This document shows positions 8,726-17,588 of a stretch of DNA of 64,000 nucleotides, in pieces. Location: contig CAZNYS010000009.1 in NCBI GenBank assembly GCA_964577305.1, positions 21,003-85,002 of the forward strand, read 5' to 3'. This DNA comes from UBA9300 sp964577305. GTDB taxonomy: Bacteria; Bacteroidota; Bacteroidia; Bacteroidales; VadinHA17. The first letter of the stretch is position 1, and each line of letters begins with the position of its first letter. A program made the translations under genes and the position numbers. A model generated the notes under the pieces. That model did no database searches, was not told where the DNA came from, and saw only the letters and a program-made list of their open reading frames with translations.

Positions 8726-11719
8726 ATGAGAAAAATTTTCATTCAGAGTAAAAGGATTTTCCTGTTTACTGTAGCAGCTTTTGCCGTAATTGTGCTCATT
8801 AACGGGTGCAAGGGCAAGGCGACCTATGAAGGATATAAAGTCCTGGACTCACGCTTCGTTGATGAAGTGAACGCAGAATGTGTATACCTTGAACATATTA
8901 AAAGCGGCGCAAAAGTTTTTAAGATCAAGGCAGACGATCCTAATAAATTATTTGCTATCGGCTTTAAGACAGTACCCAATTCTGATTTTGGAACGCCCCA
9001 TATAATAGAACATTCGGTACTCAACGGTTCGAAGAATTTCCCCGTAAAAAGCCCTTTTGATGTCCTTATGCAGGGTTCACTGAATACATTCCTTAATGCC
9101 ATGACAGGGGCAAACATGACAATCTACCCGGTAGCAAGTATGAATGATATGGATTATTTTAACCTTATGCATGTTTACCTGGATGCAGTATTCAATCCTC
9201 TTATTTATGACGATCCAAGGATATTCAAGCAGGAGGGATGGCATTATGAACTTACGGGCAAAGATGAGCCCCTGATTTACAAGGGAGTAGTATACAACGA
9301 GATGAAGGGTGCATTTTCGAGCCCGGAAAGGGAACTGGATTACCAGGTATACCGCAACCTGTTCCCTGATAATTGTTATCGTTTCTCATCAGGTGGATAT
9401 CCTGCAGCCATACCTGAACTGACATATGAGGATTTCCTTGCATTTCATAAAAAGCATTATCACCCTTCAAACAGCTATATCCTTTTGTACGGGGATGCTG
9501 ACCTCAAGGAGGAGCTTGAATTTATTGACACAACTTACCTGTCTGAATATGAACGTTCTGATGAAGCAGTGGAAATAGCTGAACAACAACCATTTGACAG
9601 GATGAAACGGGTTGTAAGCAAATACCCTGTGCTTGAAAATGCTGATACTGAAGATAAGACATTCCTGCAGTTAAGCTTTGTTGTCGGAAAAGTCACTGAC
9701 TATGCTCGATCAATGGCATATGATGTAATGTCAGATGTACTTGTTAACCAGGAATCTGCACCCCTGAAGAAAGCATTGCAGGATGCTGGTATAGGAAGCG
9801 ATGTTTCTTCCTATATTGACGGTAATAAACAAATAGCCCTCCATATAATTGTCAGGAATGCAAATGAAGAGGACCTTGACAGGTTTTATGAGATCACAAT
9901 GGATGTTTTAAATAAAGCTGCTGAAGAAGGACTGGATAAGAAAGCACTAGAAGGTACAATCAACAGGATGGAATTCAGGTTGCGTGAAGGAGACAGCCCG
10001 CAGAAAGGCCTTACATATGGTTTCCAGCTGATAAGCGGGTGGTTCTTTGACGGGGATCCCTTTGCCGGACTTGAATTTGAAAAACCCCTGGCTGAAGTAA
10101 AGAGTTCATTGACAGAGAACTATATGGAGCAATTAATCAGTAATGACCTGCTCTCAAATAATCATTGCCTCCTGCTTGCCCTGAAACCTGAACCGGGATT
10201 GCAGTCTGAAATTGATAATGAAACAAAAGCTAAACTGGATTCATTGAAAGAAAATATGGATCCTGAGACCCTGGAAAAATTGATAACAGAGACCAATAAA
10301 CTTATCGAATACCAGCAGAGAGCAGATTCACCGGAAGCACTGGCAACAATTCCTTTACTATCACTGGATGATATTGAAAAGGAAGTTGTCTGGTATGAAG
10401 CTGAGGAAAAAGATGTTGAAGGGATAAAAACAATATACCTCGATGAGTTTACAAATGGAATTATTTATAATAAATTACTTTTTGACCTTCGTGTAATTCC
10501 CGTGGATAAGATAAAGTATGCATCACTGCTGTCACATCTCCTGGGTAAATTCGATACCGAGAACTATACTTACGGTGAGTTAGATAATGAACTTAATATA
10601 CACACAGGCGGTTTCAGTTCGTATGTAAGTATATATAATGCTGACATGGATGACAGTAAGGTTATACCAGAATTTGTGATCCAGTCGAAGTCGGTAAGAG
10701 ATAAAACAAATAAAATGCTGGAGCTTGCAGATGAGATAATAAAGAAAACTGATTTTAGTGATAAGGATCGTTTAAAAACTCTGATGATAAGGCATTTGGC
10801 TGAAGTTGATGCCAATGTTAAAAACAATGGCCTTAATTATGCAGCCCAGCGAATGTTCTCTTATTTCAGCCAGAGCGGGGTATATAATGAGTTGATGTCT
10901 GGAATGGAATATTACTGGTACCTTGCCAACCTTGTCAATAACTTTGATTCCATGGCTGATGAGATAATAGCAAATCTTGAAGAAGTGGCTTCAGCATTAT
11001 TCACCACTTCAAATATGATTGCCAACATTACCTGTAATGATAAGGATTTTGAGGTATATTCAGATGCACTTACATCACTGGCTTCCTCCATGCCTGAAGG
11101 TGAGAAAGAATTTATGGTGTGGGATATCAAACCTGAGAAAAAAAATGAAGCCTTTAAAACCACATCAAAGGTTCAGTATGTTATAAAAGGAGCTAATTTT
11201 AAGGATCTGGGATTCGACTGGTCAGGAAAGATGCTGGTCCTTAACCAGGTATTATCGACCGACTGGCTGCAGAACCAGATCAGGGTAATAGGTGGAGCAT
11301 ACGGTGGCTTTGCCGCTTTTGAACTTTCAGGTAATATGTTCTTTGGCTCCTATCGTGATCCAAATCTTAGTGAATCCCTTAAGATATATAATGAAACTCC
11401 GGATTACCTTGCTGATTTTGAAGCAGATGAAAAGGCCATGACAAGATATATCATTGGTACAATTTCAAATATGGATTACCCCGAAACTCCTTCAATGAAG
11501 GCAAATACTGCACTTTCAAGGTATTTTAATGGTATTACCAGGGAATTTATGCGGAAACAAAGGGATGAAGTTCTCAGTACAACCGCTGAGGATATATCGG
11601 GTATGAAGACAATGGTGGAAGAGCTTATGAAACAGGACATTTATTGTGTATACGGAAATAACGATAAGATAGAGCAGAATAAGGACCTGTTTATGGAAGT
11701 GATTGATCCGATAAGGTAA
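8726..11719 (+). CDS. M16C metallopeptidase lipoprotein, presequence protease (PreP) type
   Basis: A 997-residue protein, the length of PreP/PITRM1. The inverted zinc motif is H92-I-I-E95-H96 in PHIIEHSVLNGSKNFP, and E192 in YNEMKGAFSSPE is the third ligand, 96 residues further on, the same spacing as in human and plant PreP. The N terminus is a lipoprotein signal ending in LINGCKGK. PreP enzymes enclose unfolded peptides of roughly 10-65 residues and cut them to pieces, so this would clear peptides in the periplasm or at the cell surface. It stands 79 bases after the aminotransferase and converges on the DUF2784 gene. Confidence 0.93.
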   Translation: MRKIFIQSKRIFLFTVAAFAVIVLINGCKGKATYEGYKVLDSRFVDEVNAECVYLEHIKSGAKVFKIKADDPNKLFAIGFKTVPNSDFGTPHIIEHSVLNGSKNFPVKSPFDVLMQGSLNTFLNAMTGANMTIYPVASMNDMDYFNLMHVYLDAVFNPLIYDDPRIFKQEGWHYELTGKDEPLIYKGVVYNEMKGAFSSPERELDYQVYRNLFPDNCYRFSSGGYPAAIPELTYEDFLAFHKKHYHPSNSYILLYGDADLKEELEFIDTTYLSEYERSDEAVEIAEQQPFDRMKRVVSKYPVLENADTEDKTFLQLSFVVGKVTDYARSMAYDVMSDVLVNQESAPLKKALQDAGIGSDVSSYIDGNKQIALHIIVRNANEEDLDRFYEITMDVLNKAAEEGLDKKALEGTINRMEFRLREGDSPQKGLTYGFQLISGWFFDGDPFAGLEFEKPLAEVKSSLTENYMEQLISNDLLSNNHCLLLALKPEPGLQSEIDNETKAKLDSLKENMDPETLEKLITETNKLIEYQQRADSPEALATIPLLSLDDIEKEVVWYEAEEKDVEGIKTIYLDEFTNGIIYNKLLFDLRVIPVDKIKYASLLSHLLGKFDTENYTYGELDNELNIHTGGFSSYVSIYNADMDDSKVIPEFVIQSKSVRDKTNKMLELADEIIKKTDFSDKDRLKTLMIRHLAEVDANVKNNGLNYAAQRMFSYFSQSGVYNELMSGMEYYWYLANLVNNFDSMADEIIANLEEVASALFTTSNMIANITCNDKDFEVYSDALTSLASSMPEGEKEFMVWDIKPEKKNEAFKTTSKVQYVIKGANFKDLGFDWSGKMLVLNQVLSTDWLQNQIRVIGGAYGGFAAFELSGNMFFGSYRDPNLSESLKIYNETPDYLADFEADEKAMTRYIIGTISNMDYPETPSMKANTALSRYFNGITREFMRKQRDEVLSTTAEDISGMKTMVEELMKQDIYCVYGNNDKIEQNKDLFMEVIDPIR

Positions 11720-11822
11720 TAGGTGATTATTTTAGATTCAGGATAAGATAAAAGATAAAAGACAAAAGGACAAAGACAAAAGTATATTATATGACTAACA
11801 ATCAGTAACTTTTATCTTTATC

Positions 11823-11850
11823 CCCCGGCATTCACTACGTTCAGCCGGGG
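11823..11850. terminator. GC-rich hairpin between convergent genes
   Basis: CCCCGGC and GCCGGGG pair perfectly around a 14-base loop. The hairpin lies between the ends of the M16C and DUF2784 genes and could stop transcription from both sides, although the T tract is short. Around it (11733-11785 and 11868-11890) are A-rich words of the form ATAAAAGACAAAAG and their reverse complement, which could extend the fold. Confidence 0.5.
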
Positions 11851-11870
11851 TTTCTGCTATGCTTCAACTT

Positions 11871-12260
11871 TTATCTTTTGTCTTTTATTTTTTTCACAAA
11901 TCTTATTGCATTAAGAATAAGTGAGATTACAAATGCCGCCACTAAACCCCAGAGTGTAACATCGTCAACCAGCTTCTGGCTGAAATCCAGGCCCGTAAGT
12001 CTGTCGGCAAGGTATTTAATATAGGATGTTGGGAGGTCTGTATGCCCCAGCTTTTCCAGTATGTCGAAGTGCCAGTCGGTGAGAGGGCAATAACCCGGAA
12101 CACCTACAATCAATCCCAGCAGGAACCAGGAAGCGAAAGTTATTAATATTACTATAAGGTTGGCTAACCTGGTCTTTTTCCATATCCAGCCAAAAAGATT
12201 GAATAGTATGAGTGACGTATGGAATACAACAAATGCTATGTCGGCCAGTCTGTAAAGCAT
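11871..12260 (-). CDS. DUF2784 family membrane protein
   Basis: A protein of 129 residues with four predicted membrane segments, beginning LYRLADIAFVVFHTSLILFNLFGW. The DUF2784 signature is the segment GVPGYCPLTDWHFDIL, with Cys-Pro-Leu-Thr-Asp-Trp, followed by SYIKYLADRLTG. The function of the family is not known. The gene starts 2 bases after the stop of the hybrid histidine kinase, so the two are probably translated from one mRNA. Confidence 0.85.
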   Translation of the reverse strand: MLYRLADIAFVVFHTSLILFNLFGWIWKKTRLANLIVILITFASWFLLGLIVGVPGYCPLTDWHFDILEKLGHTDLPTSYIKYLADRLTGLDFSQKLVDDVTLWGLVAAFVISLILNAIRFVKKIKDKR

Positions 12261-12262
12261 TT

Positions 12263-14602
12263 TTATCTTTCACGAATCTTGCTTATCACATTAAGCAGAT
12301 CATCTTGCCTTATTGGTTTGGCAAGGTAATAACTACATCCTGCTTCGAGTGATTTCTCCTTATCACCTAACAAGGCATGAGCAGTTGTTGCTATGATGGG
12401 AATATTATCATTGAATTCACGTATCTTCCTTGTGGCATCCCATCCGTTTATTTCAGGCATTTTCACATCCATCAAAACGAGGTTTATGTCAGGATCTTCT
12501 TTAACTTTCTTTATTGTATCAAAGCCATTGGTTGCACGGGTAACCTTTGCACCGATTCGTAATAAAACTGTTTCCATATACATGAAATTTGCATCATCAT
12601 CCTCAGCAATCAAAACATTAAGGCCTGGATCTATTTTGTAGTCTTTAAAATTCATTTCGGCCACCTTATTTTTTATAATATTCTGTTTAAATTCCTTCTT
12701 ATATGGTATTGAAAGATAAAAGGTACTTCCTTCTCTCTCTTTACTTTCGAACCATATTTTACCTCCCAGCATCTCAGTGTAAGATTTAGCTATCGACAGG
12801 CCAAGACCGGAGCCTTCATATGGCCTTGATAAGGCAAGGTCAGCCTGCACAAACCTTTCGAATATTTTTTCCCGGTGGTTTCTGGGAATACCAATACCTG
12901 AATCACTGACAAAAAATATCAATGAGTCATTTTTAATAAAGTTCCCTAATTCAATGCTACCTTTATGAGTAAATTTCACTGCATTCTTCATTAGGTTGGA
13001 AAGGATAGATGTCAATAGATTCCTATCGGTTAATACTTTAAATTGTCCTATTCCTACGTCATTATTAATTATCAGTTTTAAATCTTTTTCATCGGTTTGT
13101 GGTTTGAAGAGATCAAAAAGATATTCAATAATCTCAGGGATATAGGTTTCGGAAAAGTCAGGCTTGATATTTTCCGTTTCGATCTTTGACATTTCAATTA
13201 TGTTGTTGATGGTATCCAGGAGCCTTTGTCCACTCTCTTGCATTGTGCTTATGAAGCTTTCCCTTTCTTTGCTTGTAAGATCAAGCTTCTGCAATAACTC
13301 CATAAAACCAATTATACTATTCATGGGAGTACGTATCTCATGGCTCATATTGGTAAGGAAATGAGTCTTGAGTCTGCTACTTTCTTCGGCTTTCTGCTTG
13401 GCCAGGATTAGTTCGTTTTCTGAATTTTTACGTTCGGTAATATCGGTTTGTGTTCCCCAAATCCTCAGAAGGCATCCATCTTTAACTATCCCAAGTGTAT
13501 TGTTATTGATGTATTTCCTGTTACCCTTTGAGTCAATCTCCTCTGTTATATTGTTTTCGGTTTTATATCCTGATTTAATGAACTGGCCAGTTACATAGCG
13601 GTTCTGCGGATTATCTTTGGTACCGTAAAAATCAATAATCGTTTTGCCCATGATTTCACTTTCATTTTCGATATCATACATTTTGAGAAAAGCAGGATTG
13701 CATTCAGCCAGCCGTGATCTTTCGTAAATACAATCAATCTGATCCTCAACAGGCATATCTACCGGAATTGGTAAGGTGAATTCAATTCGATAAACGGCAT
13801 CTGAAACCTGAGATATGAAATTCTTGTAGCGTTCTTCACTTTTATGCAGTGCTTCCTCTGCTTCTTTCTTTTCAGTTATGTCAATAATTGTACCTTCAAA
13901 GTATTTCACCTTATTATTATCATACCTAACTGCCCTGAAGCTGTCGGCTGCCCATATTATCTTACCGTCATAACGACGTAAACGTATTTCATTGCTTAAT
14001 ATGATATTTTTCTTATTGAGAAGCTGAAATTCTTTGTTTCTGTCCTGTTGTTCGGGGTAAAGGTCATTTACGTTAGTTTTCAGCAGGGATTTCCTGTCAG
14101 GAAAGCCAAGCAGTCTTACAAGGGCTGGATTTGCATCGATAATACGGCCATCGGGTGTTGTGCGGTAAATACCCTCCACCAGGTTCTCGAACAGTGAGCG
14201 GTATTTTTCTTCACTGGCTTTCATTTTCTCCACAGCCTGCTTGCTTTCGGTAATAGCCTCAATAAGTGTTGCAAGAAAACCTTTTTCATTTGAATAGGCG
14301 AGTACCCTGTACCAGTTACCTGTGGGTTTGAAATGCAGCTCGTGTATATCACTTCCTCCTTCAAAGGCTATTCTGCCATAAACGCTCAAATCAACGATGG
14401 GCTTAATGTATTCAGGCAAAGTATTATTAACTGTTTTACCAATAATGTGTTTTTCATTCGTGCCGGTTATTTCCTCAAAACGTGAATTAACCTCCAAAAA
14501 ACGGAAATCAATAATTTTGCCCTTTTTATCAAGAATAGCTTCCAGGTATGCATAGGCAAGAGGAGAATGATAAATAAGAGACTTATAATCAGGTTGTTTC
14601 AT
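12263..14602 (-). CDS. Cytosolic hybrid PAS sensor histidine kinase with receiver domain
   Basis: A 779-residue protein with three PAS domains (about 10-115, 128-245 and 255-395), a HisKA domain with the phosphorylated His421 in SHEIRTPMNS, a HATPase domain (NLMKNAVKF, DSGIGIP, GSGLGLSI) and a C-terminal receiver (LIAEDDD, Asp712 in LMDVKMP, the T/A switch in ATTAHA and Lys in LAKPI). There is no signal peptide or membrane segment, so it should sense an internal signal. No separate DNA-binding response regulator is adjacent, and the output is unknown. It is followed 2 bases later by the DUF2784 gene. Confidence 0.93.
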   Translation of the reverse strand: MKQPDYKSLIYHSPLAYAYLEAILDKKGKIIDFRFLEVNSRFEEITGTNEKHIIGKTVNNTLPEYIKPIVDLSVYGRIAFEGGSDIHELHFKPTGNWYRVLAYSNEKGFLATLIEAITESKQAVEKMKASEEKYRSLFENLVEGIYRTTPDGRIIDANPALVRLLGFPDRKSLLKTNVNDLYPEQQDRNKEFQLLNKKNIILSNEIRLRRYDGKIIWAADSFRAVRYDNNKVKYFEGTIIDITEKKEAEEALHKSEERYKNFISQVSDAVYRIEFTLPIPVDMPVEDQIDCIYERSRLAECNPAFLKMYDIENESEIMGKTIIDFYGTKDNPQNRYVTGQFIKSGYKTENNITEEIDSKGNRKYINNNTLGIVKDGCLLRIWGTQTDITERKNSENELILAKQKAEESSRLKTHFLTNMSHEIRTPMNSIIGFMELLQKLDLTSKERESFISTMQESGQRLLDTINNIIEMSKIETENIKPDFSETYIPEIIEYLFDLFKPQTDEKDLKLIINNDVGIGQFKVLTDRNLLTSILSNLMKNAVKFTHKGSIELGNFIKNDSLIFFVSDSGIGIPRNHREKIFERFVQADLALSRPYEGSGLGLSIAKSYTEMLGGKIWFESKEREGSTFYLSIPYKKEFKQNIIKNKVAEMNFKDYKIDPGLNVLIAEDDDANFMYMETVLLRIGAKVTRATNGFDTIKKVKEDPDINLVLMDVKMPEINGWDATRKIREFNDNIPIIATTAHALLGDKEKSLEAGCSYYLAKPIRQDDLLNVISKIRER

Positions 14603-14853
14603 TTATACCAGCAATAAGTTATTTATATCTCTTATAATTAAATTCAATATCATGACGATAAATATAATCAATATGACCTTACTTCTTCTACCTGTTCGGT
14701 GAAATATTTTTCATTAACCCCGTCAGTTTCTTCCCCGCCTTAAACTTATCAGCTATTGAAAACGGGTAATAATTTCAATAAACAGCACAGATATGAACAA
14801 ATAAGTTTCTAAGATCTGTGAAATATTACTGTTCAATTAAAGAAATATCTGAC

Positions 14854-14861
14854 TATATTTG
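14854..14861 (+). promoter_or_regulatory. TAnnTTTG -7 box of the GHL10-like/MEMO-like pair
   Basis: TATATTTG matches the Bacteroidota -7 element and ends 41 bases before the ATG at 14903. The rest of the 300-base divergent spacer (14603-14902) is AT-rich with no other clear signal. Confidence 0.5.
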
Positions 14862-14902
14862 AATAAAATTATCTGAAGTTTAATCAACTAAATTATAAAG
14901 TC

Positions 14903-16030
14903 ATGAAGAAATTTATCCTGCTTATTTCAATTATCCTAATTTTTGCTGCATGCCAGGATAACAAATACAAGATTCCCGTATACGCTTGGGAGTCAGGGCC
15001 CCGCGAAAAATCTGACAAAGAGTTGCTTAAAGAGTTTAAAGATCTGAATAGAAAAGGCATTGACGGATTGATGTATAATGGAGGTCAGGAGGCAGCAACT
15101 TATGAAAGAGTGGGTGCACTGGCAAAAAAGGCAGGCCTTGAATTCCATGCCTGGATACCGACTATGATACAATCGAAAGAAGGCTTGCTGGATACGAGCC
15201 TGTATGCAATTAACGGGCTCGGGCAATCGGCATGGACACACCCGGCATACGTTCCTTACTATAAGTTCCTCTGTCCTGAAAGAGAGGAAGTGTACGATTT
15301 CCTGGAAAGAATGTACTCAAAAGTAGCTGATGTTCCTGAGGTTGACGGGATACACCTCGATTATATTCGCTTCCCGGATGTAATACTGGCACGGGGACTG
15401 TGGGAAAAATACGGACTTGTAATGGACAGGGAGTACCCTCAGTTTGATTATTGCTACTGTGACAGCTGTGTCGCACACTTCAAAGAACAAACAGGCATCG
15501 ACATACTGGAGGTAGAAGACCCTTCACAGGTTGAGGAGTGGAAACAGTTCAGGTATGACCAGATAACAAGCATAGTAAGCAGGCTTTCTGATATGGCACA
15601 CTCAAAGAACAAGGAAATAACAGCAGCTGTTTTCCCGGGACCCAACTCTGTGGCAAAAAAGATAGTACGCCAGGAATGGGATAAGTGGAACATTGATGCA
15701 TTCTATCCTATGAACTATAATGATTTTTACCTTGAGGACACTGAATGGATAGGTGAAGTATGTAAAGAAGCAGTTGAAGCAACAGAAGGTAAAGCGCCAA
15801 TATACAGCGGGTTATTTATTTGTCCTGATCCGGTTGCGAAAGCAGGGGAGCAAGATCCTGAAAACCACGGCCTGGTACCTGCTGAGATCCCGGATGCCAT
15901 TGAAGAATCAGTAAGAAATGGTGCAACGGGGATATGCCTTTTCACACCCTCAAGAATGACTAAAGAGGGATGGAAGGAATTCAAAAAGGCTATATACCGC
16001 CCACAGGAAGAAAAAACTGAGCTACAATGA
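14903..16030 (+). CDS. TIM-barrel lipoprotein, GHL10/DUF187-like putative glycoside hydrolase
   Basis: A 375-residue lipoprotein (ILLISIILIFAACQ with lipobox Cys). The fold appears to be a TIM barrel of the GHL10 type: the segment LEFHAWIPTM, then VDGIHLDYIRFP with the conserved Asp-Tyr-Ile-Arg-Phe-Pro of that family, and later DAFYPMNYNDFY and TGICLFTPS. An unusual insert CYCDSCVAHF carries three Cys that could bind a metal or form disulfides. Such proteins are predicted to act on glycans, but no substrate is known. The last 4 bases overlap the next gene (ATGA), so translation is coupled to the MEMO-like protein. Confidence 0.75.
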   Translation: MKKFILLISIILIFAACQDNKYKIPVYAWESGPREKSDKELLKEFKDLNRKGIDGLMYNGGQEAATYERVGALAKKAGLEFHAWIPTMIQSKEGLLDTSLYAINGLGQSAWTHPAYVPYYKFLCPEREEVYDFLERMYSKVADVPEVDGIHLDYIRFPDVILARGLWEKYGLVMDREYPQFDYCYCDSCVAHFKEQTGIDILEVEDPSQVEEWKQFRYDQITSIVSRLSDMAHSKNKEITAAVFPGPNSVAKKIVRQEWDKWNIDAFYPMNYNDFYLEDTEWIGEVCKEAVEATEGKAPIYSGLFICPDPVAKAGEQDPENHGLVPAEIPDAIEESVRNGATGICLFTPSRMTKEGWKEFKKAIYRPQEEKTELQ

Positions 16031-17094
16031 CCAGGTTATCTATACTTACGGCATGTTGCCTGCTAATATTGGCTGCATGCAATACAGGCCGCAATAAGGA
16101 ATTACCAGACAATAAGATAAGACAGCAGGTCGATACCGTTGGTTTTGCTCAATACAGCTGGCAGATAGATAGTGTGATGGAGCGACTTGACCGCAAAGGC
16201 TGGAAAAAACTATCAGGTGATCCATGGAAGCTGGCTATCTGCCCTCATGATGATTATACTTATGTAGGCAAACTTTATCCGGAGGTTTTGCATAATGTCA
16301 TGGCGGATAATATATTCATAATCGGAGTGGCTCATAAAGCTGCACAGCTTGGGCTTGAAGGCTATCTAATATTTGACACTCATAACCAATGGTATGGCCC
16401 CTACGGAAATGTTACCGTTTCACCTGCCCGGAATGAAATATTCCAGGCCCTGGGCGAAGAATATGCAATGATAAGCGATACCATGAACATCGTAGAGCAC
16501 TCCCTTGAGTCGATGATCCCTTTTATGCAATATTTTAACAGGAATATTTCAATAATACCCATACTGGTGCCTGCCATGAGCCCGGAAAGGATGAATGAAT
16601 GTGGCAGAGCCCTTGCAAAAGCTATAGAAACCTGTACTGACTTAAGGGAATGGGAATGGGGTAGAGACTTCGCAATAGTTGTTACAACTGATGCAGTACA
16701 CTACGGTAATGAAGAATGGGGCGGAAATGACTATGCCAGGTATGGCTGCGACGACAAAGGAAATGCACGGGCACGGGAGCATGAGCATGAAATAATTGAC
16801 AATTGCCTCAGTGGAGAAGTGAGTCCTGAAAATTTCAGGCGATTCAGTGAGTATACACTTGACAGCACAGATTATCACAATTATAAATGGACCTGGTGTG
16901 GTCGCTATTGTGTCCCGGTAGCCCTCTATACTGCATATTATCTGAATGGCTCCGGTGCGCTGAACGGCGAGTTGATTGATTATTCAACCAGTATTACTTC
17001 GGATCATATACCGGTCAAGGATATCGGCATGGGAACAACAGCAATAGCAACTGATTGCCATTGGGTTGGCTATGCTGCCCTGGGTTACCGGTAG
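16027..17094 (+). CDS. MEMO1-family lipoprotein (AmmeMemoRadiSam protein B-like)
   Basis: A 355-residue protein starting with a lipoprotein signal (ILTACCLLILAACN). The body matches the MEMO fold, which is related to class III extradiol dioxygenases: CPHDDYTYVGKLYP in place of the usual PHAGYxYSG, VEHSLESMIPFMQYF for EHSLExQLPFL, IPILVPAMS, and VVTTDAVHYGN for the DxxHYG box. Family members normally sit in the cytosol beside radical-SAM and AMMECR1 partners; here it is exported and coupled to a TIM-barrel lipoprotein. Human MEMO1 binds copper or iron, and the bacterial role is unknown. The conserved His residues suggest metal binding is retained. Confidence 0.82.
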   Translation: MTRLSILTACCLLILAACNTGRNKELPDNKIRQQVDTVGFAQYSWQIDSVMERLDRKGWKKLSGDPWKLAICPHDDYTYVGKLYPEVLHNVMADNIFIIGVAHKAAQLGLEGYLIFDTHNQWYGPYGNVTVSPARNEIFQALGEEYAMISDTMNIVEHSLESMIPFMQYFNRNISIIPILVPAMSPERMNECGRALAKAIETCTDLREWEWGRDFAIVVTTDAVHYGNEEWGGNDYARYGCDDKGNARAREHEHEIIDNCLSGEVSPENFRRFSEYTLDSTDYHNYKWTWCGRYCVPVALYTAYYLNGSGALNGELIDYSTSITSDHIPVKDIGMGTTAIATDCHWVGYAALGYR

Positions 17095-17150
17095 GATGAT
17101 TTCAGATTTAAGGTTTTAAGATTTGAGAATTAAGATTTCAGAGGTTTGAA

Positions 17151-17170
17151 TGCCTGCCAGGCGGCAGGCA
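17151..17170. repeat. GC-rich palindrome
   Basis: TGCCTGCC and GGCAGGCA pair perfectly around the loop AGGC. It is REP-like and sits just upstream of the truncated fasciclin gene. Confidence 0.7.
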
Positions 17171-17178
17171 GGTTTGAG

Positions 17179-17448
17179 ATGTTTGAATGTTTGATAAGAG
17201 AAGCTTTATCAACTTTATCAATTTTCCTTAGCCTTAGCCTAAACCTTTGCCTTTTTTCAGGAAATGTATCAGCACAGTGTGCAACAGATGTTGAAGAGGA
17301 AAAATCTTCTGACATTGTTGATCTTGCCGTTTCTACTGAATTTCTCAGCACTCTGGTTGCTGCAGTAAAAGCAGGCGACCTGGTTGAGACTCTCAAGGGA
17401 GATGGACCTTTTACGGTATTTGTAGTTCTATACGTTGATTATATATAA
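17179..17448 (+). pseudogene. Fasciclin-domain protein, truncated remnant
   Basis: The 89 residues from the ATG at 17179 contain a signal-peptide-like stretch (SIFLSLSLNLCLFSGNVSAQ) and then the start of a fasciclin (FAS1) domain: DIVDLAVSTEFLSTLVAAVKAG and LVETLKGDGPFTVF. In intact domains this last motif continues as APTNEAF and about 100 more residues follow. Here the sequence switches to VLYVDYI and stops, so roughly three quarters of the domain is absent. A good terminator follows 16 bases later, which suggests the original 3' end was kept and the middle was lost. I treat it as a deletion remnant, not a functional short protein. Confidence 0.7.
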
Positions 17449-17464
17449 TTTTTGCTTTAGGATG

Positions 17465-17491
17465 AAGGTGCAGTTTTCTGCACCTTTTTTT
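17465..17491 (+). terminator. Intrinsic terminator after the fasciclin remnant
   Basis: AAGGTGCAG and CTGCACCTT pair perfectly (9 bp) around a TTTT loop and run into seven Ts. This is the clearest intrinsic terminator in the window. Confidence 0.85.
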
Positions 17492-17588
17492 ATGAATGTA
17501 TTCAAATCTGGCTAAACTCCTCGAATTATACCAAGATATTTTTTTTTGTAAATTAGCGTCTGATAACTTACAAAAACCATCACAAGAA

